Notes under the pieces: model-generated
What the model saw: the letters and a program-made list of their open reading frames with translations, nothing else
What the model was told of the DNA's origin: nothing
Databases searched by the model: none
Part shown: piece after piece, positions 17,588 through 27,344 of the stretch
Position numbering within the stretch: the first letter of the stretch is position 1
Layout: every line of letters starts with the position of its first letter
Position numbers and translations under genes: made by a program
From: Candidatus Woesearchaeota archaeon
GTDB taxonomy: Archaea; Nanobdellota; Nanobdellia; Woesearchaeales; GW2011-AR4
Assembly (NCBI GenBank): GCA_016181305.1
Contig: JACOZN010000002.1
Span: forward strand, 1-64,000
DNA length: 64,000 nucleotides
Reading direction: 5' to 3'

Positions 17588-18778
17588 ATGAACCTCTTAT
17601 TCATCAGCAAATACCCCCCTATCGAAGGCGGCGTTTCCTCGCAAACCTATTGGCTCGCCAAAGCCCTGGGGGAGAAAGGGCACAAGGTTTACGTAGCATC
17701 AAACTGCTGGGAAGTTGAGCAGAGATACAGGGAGCAGATTGAGGAAAATGAGCTAAGCCTGCTTGAGCCTAAAAATGTCGAGCTTTTCAGCACTTCTTTA
17801 GATTTCAGGTCTGCAATACCATTCTCAAGGTCTTACGAGTCAAGGATAGCCAGCATCGCACTGGATATAATAAAAAATTACAAAATTGACGCTATTTATT
17901 CCCATTACCTTCTTCCCTATGGAGTTTCAGCTTTAATGCTTAAAAAACTTACAAACAAGCCATGGCTTTTGCAGCACGCAGGCTCTGACATAACAAGGCT
18001 TTTTTCTTTTCCTCAATTAAAGTCGATTTTTATAGAATGCTTCAACAATGCAGATAAAGTGATTGGCTACTCAAATACACGGCAAAAATTCATTGAAAAC
18101 AGCCTCGATACAAACAAGCTAGTCCCCATTGGAAGGAGTATCAACCTAAATGAATTTAATCCAAATGTCAATCCATTTGATTTTTCACAATACGGCATTG
18201 AAAAAGATACAACTGTTTTTACCTATTTCGGCAAGATTTCTGGATTGAAAAAAACCTATGAGTTTGTAAATGCGGCATCTGAAATAAAAAATGAGGATTT
18301 CAAGATTGTTTTTGTGACAGAAGGCGGAAATCATGCTGACGAGCTTAAAGAGCATGCAAAAAAACTGGGAATTCTGGACAAATTGGTTTTCATGCCGTTC
18401 GTCCCTCCGTGGAAAGTACCGCCAATAATGAAAGCTTCAACATGCATAGTCTGCCCGGAAAGCGAGGAAACCCCTTACCTGCCAAAAGGGACACATGGCC
18501 CGCAGATTGCAAGAGAAGCAATGGCAGTTGGTAAGCCCGTTATCATTGGAAAAGGCGTCAAAGAAAAGGGAATTTATTTAAAAACAACAGAGAATCATAA
18601 TATTTTGGTGGTGGATTCAACAAATAAAGAGGATTTTGCAGATATTTTAAAATTTGTAATAAACAACAAGGAAAAAATAGAAGAAATCGGCAGTAATGCA
18701 AGAAAGTTTGCAGAGGCAAATGAGGATTTTGAATCTTACATAAAATCAATGGAAACATTATTTAATTCATTGTTATAA
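17588..18778 (+). CDS. Family 4-type glycosyltransferase
   Basis: MNLLFISKYPPIEGGVSSQTYWLAKALGEKGHKVYV; C-terminal GPQIAREAMAVGKPVIIGKG. Confidence 0.9.
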   Translation: MNLLFISKYPPIEGGVSSQTYWLAKALGEKGHKVYVASNCWEVEQRYREQIEENELSLLEPKNVELFSTSLDFRSAIPFSRSYESRIASIALDIIKNYKIDAIYSHYLLPYGVSALMLKKLTNKPWLLQHAGSDITRLFSFPQLKSIFIECFNNADKVIGYSNTRQKFIENSLDTNKLVPIGRSINLNEFNPNVNPFDFSQYGIEKDTTVFTYFGKISGLKKTYEFVNAASEIKNEDFKIVFVTEGGNHADELKEHAKKLGILDKLVFMPFVPPWKVPPIMKASTCIVCPESEETPYLPKGTHGPQIAREAMAVGKPVIIGKGVKEKGIYLKTTENHNILVVDSTNKEDFADILKFVINNKEKIEEIGSNARKFAEANEDFESYIKSMETLFNSLL

Positions 18779-18782
18779 TAAA

Positions 18783-20591
18783 ATGAGCAATAAAAAGCTA
18801 ATTTTGATTTGCATCCCATTTATTGTTTTTGTAGTGCTTATAATTAATGCACACTCCAAAACCACCGAAGACAATGACTGGAAATACCCGGGTTTTGACC
18901 AATACACAAACAATTTCTACCACAAGCAGTCACAAATAAACTCAAAAAACGCTAAAAATCTCGAGATAAAATGGGCTTGGGAAATCCCAAGAAGAAGCCC
19001 CCCAGTCAGGGATAAAGAAGGCAATGTTGTGAGAGGAGGCTGGACACCACCCTTGGTTATTGAGGGTATTGTGTATACTGCAACCTTTGACAACCAATTC
19101 TTTGCTTTGGATGCAAAAAATGGGAATGCAATATGCAAGTACGAAGTTCCAAAGGATAAAATTGACAGCCAGTTGAGATATTCTGGAAGGGGTATAACCT
19201 ATCACAACGGCAGCATTTTAATGACAGCAGCGGACTGCAGCATTTATGCTTTTGACTCAAAAGACTGCAGTGTGAAGTGGACAATGCCAAGCACCTGCGA
19301 GAATATCCCTGGGAACCTGGGCTTTTACAGGGGAATGAATCCGCCATTGATCTTTGGTGATTATCTTATAGCCACAAATACCGGCGGAGAGTATGGTGCC
19401 AGAGGTTTCGTGGCTGCCTATAGCTTAAGCACAAAAAAACTGCTTTGGAGATGGTATGTAACTCCTCCACAAGTTGAAGGCCCAAAAAACTGGCATATAG
19501 AAGCTCACAAAGGAAATGTTAAGCCTTACAAGGATGATTGGGGCAATTCCAGCTTGATTGGCGGCGGCACAATATGGGGCTGGCCTGCAATAGACACAGA
19601 AAAGGGAATTTTGTACCTTGGAACAGGAGACCCTTCTCCAGATTTAAACGGCGCAACACGCCCCGGGCCAAATCTTTACACAGACTCTGTTGTTGCCCTG
19701 AACATATCAAATGGGAAAATGATGTGGTACTACCAGCTTACAAGCCATGACTTATACGACCATGACATTGGGGTAAGCATAATTCTGGAGGAAATTGAAA
19801 TCAATGGAAAAAAAGAGAAAATTATCGTGGCAGGCTCCAAAAGCGGGTATGTCTTGGTTTTAAAAGCCAATAACGGCAAGCTATTGTACAATCCAGTCCC
19901 AATTTCTATACATTTCAATGATATAAATGACAACAATCCAAATGCGAACCTTACTTTAGAAAGTGCCGAAGGCAAAGTAATTTGCCCAGCAAACAATGGA
20001 GGCGTGCAGGCATCTCCTGCATTTGCTGATGGGAATATCTATGTAGTTGGCCAAAATCAATGTTTGAAAATGGTTTCAAATCCTGTCAAAAGCAGGGAAG
20101 ATTTTTTCGGAGGAAGATCGATCAATGCAGGGCTAGAAGAGAATTCTACTTTGCATGTTATTGATGCTGCAACCGGAAAAATCCTATGGACTTTTTTCAT
20201 GAACAGCTCCTACAGGAAAGGCTCTGCCACTATAAGCGGGGACTTGGTTTTGCTGGGGGCGGACAACGGCTTTGCATACATTCTGGACAGAAACAATGGC
20301 AGGCTTTTGTTCCAGCTTGATGTCGGAGCGCCAATCGGAGCGCCAATCACAATTGGTGCAGATGCAGACGGCAAAATGAGAATATTTGTGCCTTTCGGCA
20401 GCAGAGGAGCCAGAGGAAGGGAAAATGGAATAATCGCTCTGGGATTGAAGGAGAGCAAATTTAATGCTGGATATTTGTTAGCCGTCTTGATTGTTTTGAT
20501 AATATTATTTGCAATATACAAATACAAAAAATTGAAAAAGCAAAAACCAGCAAAAAATCCAAAAATCAAGTCAAAAACCAAAAGCTTTTAA
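18783..20591 (+). CDS. PQQ-dependent alcohol-dehydrogenase-like beta-propeller, membrane anchored
   Basis: NTGGEYGARGFVAAYSLSTKKLLWRWY, LYLGTGDPSPDLNGATRPGPNLYTDSVVALN, HDLYDHD; terminal TM segments. Confidence 0.85.
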   Translation: MSNKKLILICIPFIVFVVLIINAHSKTTEDNDWKYPGFDQYTNNFYHKQSQINSKNAKNLEIKWAWEIPRRSPPVRDKEGNVVRGGWTPPLVIEGIVYTATFDNQFFALDAKNGNAICKYEVPKDKIDSQLRYSGRGITYHNGSILMTAADCSIYAFDSKDCSVKWTMPSTCENIPGNLGFYRGMNPPLIFGDYLIATNTGGEYGARGFVAAYSLSTKKLLWRWYVTPPQVEGPKNWHIEAHKGNVKPYKDDWGNSSLIGGGTIWGWPAIDTEKGILYLGTGDPSPDLNGATRPGPNLYTDSVVALNISNGKMMWYYQLTSHDLYDHDIGVSIILEEIEINGKKEKIIVAGSKSGYVLVLKANNGKLLYNPVPISIHFNDINDNNPNANLTLESAEGKVICPANNGGVQASPAFADGNIYVVGQNQCLKMVSNPVKSREDFFGGRSINAGLEENSTLHVIDAATGKILWTFFMNSSYRKGSATISGDLVLLGADNGFAYILDRNNGRLLFQLDVGAPIGAPITIGADADGKMRIFVPFGSRGARGRENGIIALGLKESKFNAGYLLAVLIVLIILFAIYKYKKLKKQKPAKNPKIKSKTKSF

Positions 20592-20618
20592 TATTATAAA
20601 TAAAAGTTATATACTTAG

Positions 20619-23275
20619 ATGAAAAAAAAGAGGATTTTGGTACTTTTTGTATCTCTGATTTTCTTTGCAGTTTATTTAACTATAAATGTTAATGCCCAAA
20701 GCTGTGATTGCAATCCCGAGTGCAGCGCCGGGCAGAGCGAATATGGTGGAAATTGCGGTCCTTGCGGCAGCGTGATGAGGAGAGATTGCGAAGGGAGCAC
20801 TTGCAACTGGTTTGGATGGTACTGCCAGAATAATGCTCCAGCCAATTATGGGCAGTCATGCAATTGCGGCGCATGCGGATGTGGTGGTACAATAAATTGT
20901 GCCGGTTCTTGCTCTGATCCAAATGGTCGTTCTGCATCTGACCCAACTCCACCTAATTATGGGGCACCTTGCGGCGCTTGTGGCAGGGGCAGAATAGACT
21001 GCAATGGAAATTGCATTGGCGACTATTCAAACTGCGGCTCTGCTGGCTGGTACAACACAGGCTCACATGCGGCGGAAACTGCCAGTGGCAGACAGGGCAG
21101 AACTGCAACACACAGGATGGATGGTACGGCGGCGGCAACACCCAGACAGCATCTTGCGGCAGCACAGACAACGACGCCTCCTCTGAATTCAGGAATTATG
21201 GCTGCTCTGGCGGCTCATGCACCTATTCTGTGACGCAAACAGCAGATTGTGACGGCTCAGACGGCTGGTACGGCGGAGGCAACAATGCAGGCTGCGGCTC
21301 TGACCCAAACTCTGCATGGAATGACTATTATGTGACGGCAAACACAGGCTCCTGCACTTCAACAACAACGTGCTCGGGCACTGGCAGCACCAATTGCGAC
21401 AGCAATGATGTCTGCAACAACAAGTGCGAGGGAACTGTGTTTACCTCAGTGCCTCCGATGAAAGACTATTATGTTGTTTCAAACTCAAATTCATGCACAT
21501 CAACAACAGACAGCCCTGCAACAGAAGACTGCGCAACTAAAGCAAGCACTGACAGCGACAACTCTCCAGTAGCCTACACAATTCCAGGCACTGTAACAGA
21601 TTACAGCACATGCACGCTTAGCGGCTGCACAGGCACAACTTATTCAGATTCATGCTCAGCAACCATTTTGACAGAATACGGCGCATCAGGCTCTTCTTTC
21701 ACATCATCAGCATATGAATGCCAGAATTTTGAATCAAGCTACTGCTCAGGCGACAGGTACTTCAGGAATGAATGGGCATGCTCAGGCGCTCCGGGCGCAT
21801 GCACAGACGCAGCAGACACCCAAATAGGCACTAATGCGGATGGTGACTTAAAGGATAAGGAATGCGGCGACAGCTTATGCGACAATGCAGCCGGTGTTTA
21901 TGACTCGACAAAAACTTCTACTGAGATAAACTGCGCAGACAACTTGGACAATGACTGTGACGGCTTGAGAGATTGTTCTGATTCAGATTGTGCTGGCAAA
22001 TCTGGACAAGGCGGTGTATTATGCTGCCAGACAGCATCCAACTGCGTGCAGGACGACTGCAAGACAGAAAGCTGTGTAGCCAATTCATGCCAATACACAA
22101 ACAGGAATGCCTGCGATGCAGCAGAATGCACTGCTGGCAGTTACTGCAATTCCGCAGGAGGAGACTGCAAAAACCCAGACCAGGACAGCAGTGTATGCCT
22201 AAATTGTGTATCAGACAGCACAGCCGGCTACACATGGTCATGGGGCGCAAGCAAGTTTGAAGACGCTGGAAAAGCATATGGGCCAGAATTGTTCAACAGC
22301 AACAACGCAGGCTGCACAGCAGGAAGCGGCGGCACATGTTTTGACAGTACAGGAAACACAGCTACTCATAAAACTCCATTAGCAACAGGCAACTGCTGCG
22401 GCGATGACCCAAATGAGTTCTATAAGTCTGACTATTATGGCTCGGAGTGCGTAAGCAGCCTTAACGATTGTGTATGGAGCACAGGCGACGCACAATCATC
22501 GGACTCAGGCAATCCGGGATGGTGGTGCTACCTTGGCAAATGGGACGAATGCACTAAAAAAGCAGACATAGGCAAGCACTTTGGAAGCGTTGCATGCGCA
22601 GGGGCAGGCACTGGCTGGACTCTGAACCCATTGCCGGAAAACCAGTATGGGCCAAACACATGCTCGGACGGCCTAGACAATGACGCTGATGGCCTTATAG
22701 ACTGCAATGACAGCGACTGCAGCGGCTCTATAACAGGCACGGTCAAAAATCAGGAGCAACAGCCTATTGCATCTGCTGATGTAAATTTAAAGAAGGATTT
22801 AGCTACAATAAATTCAACTACAACGTCACAGGCTGGAACTTACACTTTAAGTTCTGTAAGCTGCGGCAACTATAATTTGATTGCATCACATGCAGATTAC
22901 GCGCCGCAGACAAAAAGCAATGTGAATGTTCTGCCAGCGCAGCAGATAACCATAGACTTCAGCCTGGCTTTAGGCACTTCCTGCGAAACTGACTGTACTT
23001 TTGCGGCAGATGAAATAATACATGCATCTTGCGATGGCAAGGGCGGCTGTGCTTTCTATGACAGCATTGCCAAGGCAGCCTGCGACAACTCAAAGCCCGG
23101 CTGGGCAAGGGATTATAATGAAACGCACTATATAACATGCGCTTCCGGCGCTCCGCAGCCAAAGGTGGAGATCGAAGCAAGCCTAAGCTGCGAAAGCGGC
23201 ACTCTTGTTAAGGTTACGAGAATAGTTATCTATAACGGCGAGCCTGTAAAGCTCGTTGTTGCAACCTGCGGCTAG
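20619..23275 (+). CDS. Large Cys-rich secreted protein (MopE-like repeats plus carboxypeptidase-regulatory-like domain), split by a -1 frame change near 21055-21075
   Basis: ORF 20619-21233 (signal peptide, CDCNPECSAG..., ...CGSAGWYNTG) continues in the frame of ORF 20969-23275 (TCGGNCQWQTGQNCNTQDGWYGGG...); CADNLDNDCDGLRDCSDSDC; SITGTVKNQEQQPIASADV. Confidence 0.75.
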
Positions 23276-23279
23276 CCAA

Positions 23280-23615
23280 ATGCCAAAATTTAAAATAGAC
23301 GAAATCACGCTTGTGCTGATTGTTGCTTTGGTAGCCATGGTTGTCGGCATTTACGACAGGGCGAGCAAACCAGGCATGGGGGCTGAAAAAATAACAGAAG
23401 TTATCCTAAACGGGCAGGAGATTGGCCTTGCAAGCAATGGCGTTGTCAACGCTGAAAAGCTGCTGCAAATACGGGATATGGATTATGGTAAATTCAAGGA
23501 ATATCTTAAAATCAAAAATGACTTCTGCATTTATATCGAGGACGGCAATGGCAGGATACTGCTCGCAAAAGGCTCGCCAAAGCTTGAAAAAGACGGATTG
23601 CCTTGCAGTGAATAA
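23280..23615 (+). CDS. Pilin-like single-TM protein
   Basis: N-terminal hydrophobic helix ITLVLIVALVAMVVGIY; NDFCIYIEDGNG motif shared with next gene. Confidence 0.6.
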   Translation: MPKFKIDEITLVLIVALVAMVVGIYDRASKPGMGAEKITEVILNGQEIGLASNGVVNAEKLLQIRDMDYGKFKEYLKIKNDFCIYIEDGNGRILLAKGSPKLEKDGLPCSE

Positions 23616-23642
23616 AATTATTGTTAAAATTGTTAATAAAAA

Positions 23643-24038
23643 ATGAGCAGAAACCAAAAAGCCCAGTCATGGTCTATAGACATTATCCTGGGGGTAATAG
23701 TGTTTATGGCTGCTTTTTTTGTATTTTTTGCTGTTTTAAGCGAGGACCCCAATGCAAAAATCAGCAGGCTTAAGGAAGATGCATCAATAATAATAAGGCA
23801 GGTGGTATCGGGGGACTCGTCGCTGAGGATTGTGGACGGCGTACAGATTAATGAAAGCAAAGCCAGCAAGCTCAAAGAAATGAATTATGAGGAATTAAAA
23901 AGGAGATTCAGGGTTGAAAATGATTTTTGCATATACATAGAAGACAGCAAAGGAAATATTGTCCTTATAAACGACAGCTATAAGGGGATTGGCTCGCCGC
24001 AAATAAACCTAAGCGGCACGTTATGCAGCCAGAAATAA
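23643..24038 (+). CDS. Pilin-like single-TM protein
   Basis: QKAQSWSIDIILGVIVFMAAFFVFFAV; NDFCIYIEDSKGN. Confidence 0.62.
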   Translation: MSRNQKAQSWSIDIILGVIVFMAAFFVFFAVLSEDPNAKISRLKEDASIIIRQVVSGDSSLRIVDGVQINESKASKLKEMNYEELKRRFRVENDFCIYIEDSKGNIVLINDSYKGIGSPQINLSGTLCSQK

Positions 24039-24081
24039 ACAAAAAATTATAAATATGCCCTAATTCTGGTTATATATCAAA

Positions 24082-24615
24082 ATGCCGTCTAAAAAAAGGG
24101 GTTATTTCTTTGTACTGGATGCTGTGCTCGGGCTTTTTGTAATTGCGATGGGTATTTTCATAATAAGCACTTCTTACGTCAATGTGCCGCAGCTTACCCA
24201 GGTAAGCCTGCTTGCAGACGACCTGCTTGTTTTTCTCTCCAACACAAAAATAAAAGACCTTAACAATCCCTATGCGGGCATTGGCGGGCAGCTGTGGAAA
24301 GACGGCGTTATAACGGACGCTGACAACTCGCTGCTTCAGCAGGTGGGGGAGTTTTACGCTACAAACAAGCTTGACACGGCAGAGAAGTTCGTAGCAAATG
24401 TGTCAAAGGATATCGTGCCTGAGCAGTTCAGGTACGAGGTTTGGATTGACGGCAATTTGATTTACCCAGGAAACCCGGCAGCAGCGCACATAAGCTCAAA
24501 AAACAATACAGCGCTTTTGCTCACCTCAAAAAAGCTCACTTTTGGGATTATGAGCAGGACAACAAGCAGCATATGGGGCCCCTACAAGGCAGAGGTGTTC
24601 ACATGGGAGCGGTAA
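24082..24615 (+). CDS. Pilin-like / pseudopilin protein
   Basis: KKRGYFFVLDAVLGLFVIAMGIFII N-terminal helix; within pilus locus. Confidence 0.6.
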   Translation: MPSKKRGYFFVLDAVLGLFVIAMGIFIISTSYVNVPQLTQVSLLADDLLVFLSNTKIKDLNNPYAGIGGQLWKDGVITDADNSLLQQVGEFYATNKLDTAEKFVANVSKDIVPEQFRYEVWIDGNLIYPGNPAAAHISSKNNTALLLTSKKLTFGIMSRTTSSIWGPYKAEVFTWER

Positions 24616-25634
24616 GGAAAACCATTGATTTCTGGCGTGCAAAAAAAAGCGGCTTTGCAGGCATGGGCAGGAAAGGCATATTCTTCACCTTCATCGCAAT
24701 AACAATAATGGCTGTTTTCATCATAATATTCACGCCTCAGTCGGGCGTAAGCCTCCAGAAAAACTCCCAATCCCTGAAAACAAGGATAGGGTCTGTAGAC
24801 GGCTATGTCAGCGACTTGGAAAGCAGTTATTTTGAAACAGTGCTCAGGGCCACGACTTTCAAGGCTGTGCTGTCGCTTATTTTCTATGTAAACTCGACCG
24901 GCTCCTACCTCACAGATTTTGACTCCGCATTTTCGGAAGTCATGGTGACCGGAAGGATAAACGGGCTCCCGATAGACTCAATTACAGGCAAAAAGATTAT
25001 GGAAAACAGCACGCTGACGGACTGGAACAATAAGATTATATCAACTGCAAAGGACACATTGAACGTGAATACCACAATCACAATAATCAACGTCTCGGCA
25101 TCCCAGTCAAAGCCGTGGAACATCGACTCAAGGCTCCTTGTTAATTTTACGGTTGCATCGAATGTTGCTGAATGGAAGAAAAGCTCGGCTGTAACAGCCA
25201 CTATAGGTATTGAGGGACTTCACGACCCCTACTATCTTGTGAACACAGAAAAGGCATATACAAACCAGATAAAAAAATCAACAGTTGAATTCAACCAGTG
25301 GAACATAGAAAAAGTGAGGGAGCATTTAAGAAACGGCTCTTATATGTACTGGCAGAATTCCGATGCACCAAGCTTTTTAATGCGCTTTACCGACAGCATA
25401 GGCCCTTCAGGCTGCTGCGGCATCGAGTCTTTTGTCAACCCGAACAAAATAACCCCAAGCGACCGGATTGAAAGCTATATGGACTACCTGTTCTGGACGC
25501 ACAAGTTTGCCGGCAACTGCACGCAGCTTTACAACATAACGGGCTTATGGGACGAGTTCAAGTTTTTCAAGCTGGATTTAGGGCACATGGCAAAGTATAA
25601 CATAACATCCCAGTACGCCGTAAAGACTTGCTAA
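24603..25634 (+). CDS. Membrane-anchored pilus-locus protein
   Basis: GRKGIFFTFIAITIMAVFIIIF; ORF track start 24573, internal Met 24603 more likely. Confidence 0.6.
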   Translation: MGAVRKTIDFWRAKKSGFAGMGRKGIFFTFIAITIMAVFIIIFTPQSGVSLQKNSQSLKTRIGSVDGYVSDLESSYFETVLRATTFKAVLSLIFYVNSTGSYLTDFDSAFSEVMVTGRINGLPIDSITGKKIMENSTLTDWNNKIISTAKDTLNVNTTITIINVSASQSKPWNIDSRLLVNFTVASNVAEWKKSSAVTATIGIEGLHDPYYLVNTEKAYTNQIKKSTVEFNQWNIEKVREHLRNGSYMYWQNSDAPSFLMRFTDSIGPSGCCGIESFVNPNKITPSDRIESYMDYLFWTHKFAGNCTQLYNITGLWDEFKFFKLDLGHMAKYNITSQYAVKTC

Positions 25635-25836
25635 AAAAGGAGTTGCCACTCAGCTGCAATAACTAAAGTTTTTATATGCCCGAAATCGAATATTGAAGAT
25701 ATAGCCAAACAACAAAGTAATTGGGCATTATAAACTGTTTGTTGTTGGCTATCTTGCCAGCCGCAACAATACCTGATTATTTGTGTAGTCGGCAATAAAA
25801 AATCAAAGATTTTTGCATAATGCCAAATTAAAGCAT

Positions 25837-26286
25837 ATGGCTAATGACAATGTGCTGAGGACATCGGCGGATGAGCTGCTTGAGCTGGTAAAGAAAAGCG
25901 GAAAAATATCTGTTGAGGACGCCGCAAAAAGGCTCAAAATGCCTGTTGCAAGCATTCAGGCGCTTGTTGATTTTTTGGTTGAGGAAAAGGTGTTTGGCAT
26001 AGAATACAAGTTCACAACCCCCTATGTGTACCTTTACAGGGAAGGGGTAAGCGGGGCAAAAGAAAAGGAAAAGGGCTTTACTGAAGGGCTTATAACAAAA
26101 GAGAAGTTTTATGAAAGGGCAAAAGGAAAAAAGGTGCCTTATGAGGATATCGAAGGCTTGTGGAGGAAATACCTGCAGCAAAATCTTGCCCATATACGCG
26201 AGGAATTTTTGAGGAAAGCCCGTGAAAAAAAAGTTCCGGAAGGAAAGATAGAAGAGCTTTGGAACAGATACCTATCCTACTTATAA
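25837..26286 (+). CDS. Winged-helix-like protein with SHOCT-like C-terminal repeats
   Basis: ADELLELVKKSGKISVEDAAKRLKMPVASIQALVDFLVEEKVFGIEYKF; starts at internal Met of ORF 25813. Confidence 0.55.
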   Translation: MANDNVLRTSADELLELVKKSGKISVEDAAKRLKMPVASIQALVDFLVEEKVFGIEYKFTTPYVYLYREGVSGAKEKEKGFTEGLITKEKFYERAKGKKVPYEDIEGLWRKYLQQNLAHIREEFLRKAREKKVPEGKIEELWNRYLSYL

Positions 26287-27297
26287 TTGAAAATGGATAT
26301 TGACGATTTTTTGGAGAGGGAGCTTTCTGGAATTGGCTTGGATACGGGCAAATCCGGAAAACCGGAAAGCCCGGAGCATTTCAGGGACATTGATGCATCG
26401 CCGCTATTCGAGAACATAAGGGCTGATTTGGGCAAAGGCAACCTGGAGCTTGCAGAACAGAGCTATGTGCAGCTATGGCATATTCTGGCGCAGCAAAAGC
26501 TGAAATGGAATAAAGAGCTCTATGAGCAATTGCTTGCACTTTCAAGGCAGTTCTCAGGCATGCTAAGCCAGGCCTACGGCGATGTGAGGAAAAAGGCAAG
26601 CCAGATATACGAGCTTATAGGCAGGGGAAGAAACTCACTTAAGGAGGGGAAAAAAGATGTGCCTTTCAGGATTTACGCGGAGATAGAAGGGCTGCTGAAC
26701 TCCATGCCCAATGTCTTTTTTGAGGAAAAAAGGGCTGTACAAGAGCAGGTTATGGAGTTTTATAAGGAGCTTAAGAATACAACAGACAACGAGCTTGTAA
26801 GAAGGGTGTCCTCCCTTGTCCAGGAGATAAACATGATTATAGAAAAGGTAAACGCCTCTATAAGGGCAAATGACATGATAAGTGCCATTGTCAGCTACAA
26901 CAAGTGCATGGAGCTTTACAGCCAGGTGCCCGAGGGCTTTTTAAGGCATAAAAATTCAGCCGGAATGAGGCTGCTGGAGATTTATAAAAGCCTCAGCATT
27001 TACACAGAAATATCAAGCCTGCAAAAGCAGTTAAGCCGGCAGCCGGCACGGCAGCAAGCCCGGCAGGAGGCTCCCGGGCAGCAGAAGCAGCCCATTCCAA
27101 GCATTCCAAGCCAGCCGGCAACGACGCAGACATTGACAAAGCCGATGCTTGTGCACACCAAGAAGGAGCTTGCCAAGAGGTACATTGAAAAAGGCTTTTA
27201 TAATGAGGCTGCGAAGGGAATAGAGGAAGCGCTGCAGCTTGACCCAGGCGATGCCGAAGCAAGGGCGATACGCGCAAAAATAAAGACACTGCAATGA
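26287..27297 (+). CDS. Coiled-coil/TPR-like protein of the pilus locus
   Basis: Helical; C-terminal LAKRYIEKGFYNEAAKGIEEALQLDPGDAEARAIRAKI TPR-like. Confidence 0.6.
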   Translation: MKMDIDDFLERELSGIGLDTGKSGKPESPEHFRDIDASPLFENIRADLGKGNLELAEQSYVQLWHILAQQKLKWNKELYEQLLALSRQFSGMLSQAYGDVRKKASQIYELIGRGRNSLKEGKKDVPFRIYAEIEGLLNSMPNVFFEEKRAVQEQVMEFYKELKNTTDNELVRRVSSLVQEINMIIEKVNASIRANDMISAIVSYNKCMELYSQVPEGFLRHKNSAGMRLLEIYKSLSIYTEISSLQKQLSRQPARQQARQEAPGQQKQPIPSIPSQPATTQTLTKPMLVHTKKELAKRYIEKGFYNEAAKGIEEALQLDPGDAEARAIRAKIKTLQ

Positions 27298-27344
27298 AAA
27301 TACGGCAAAATCCTGTTAAATAAAGCGTATAACCAAAAAACAAA

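Noticed and set aside
21050-21080. Programmed -1 ribosomal frameshifting
   Set aside because: No canonical slippery heptamer seen; indel is the simpler explanation.
21918-22277. Antisense and alternate-frame ORFs over the Cys-rich protein
   Set aside because: Explained by repeat codon usage of the sense gene.
20969-23275. Treating ORF 20969-23275 as an independent protein starting at MRRLWQGQNRL
   Set aside because: Its first about 35 residues are out-of-frame translation of the Cys-rich N-terminal region; the sensible reading starts after the frame change.
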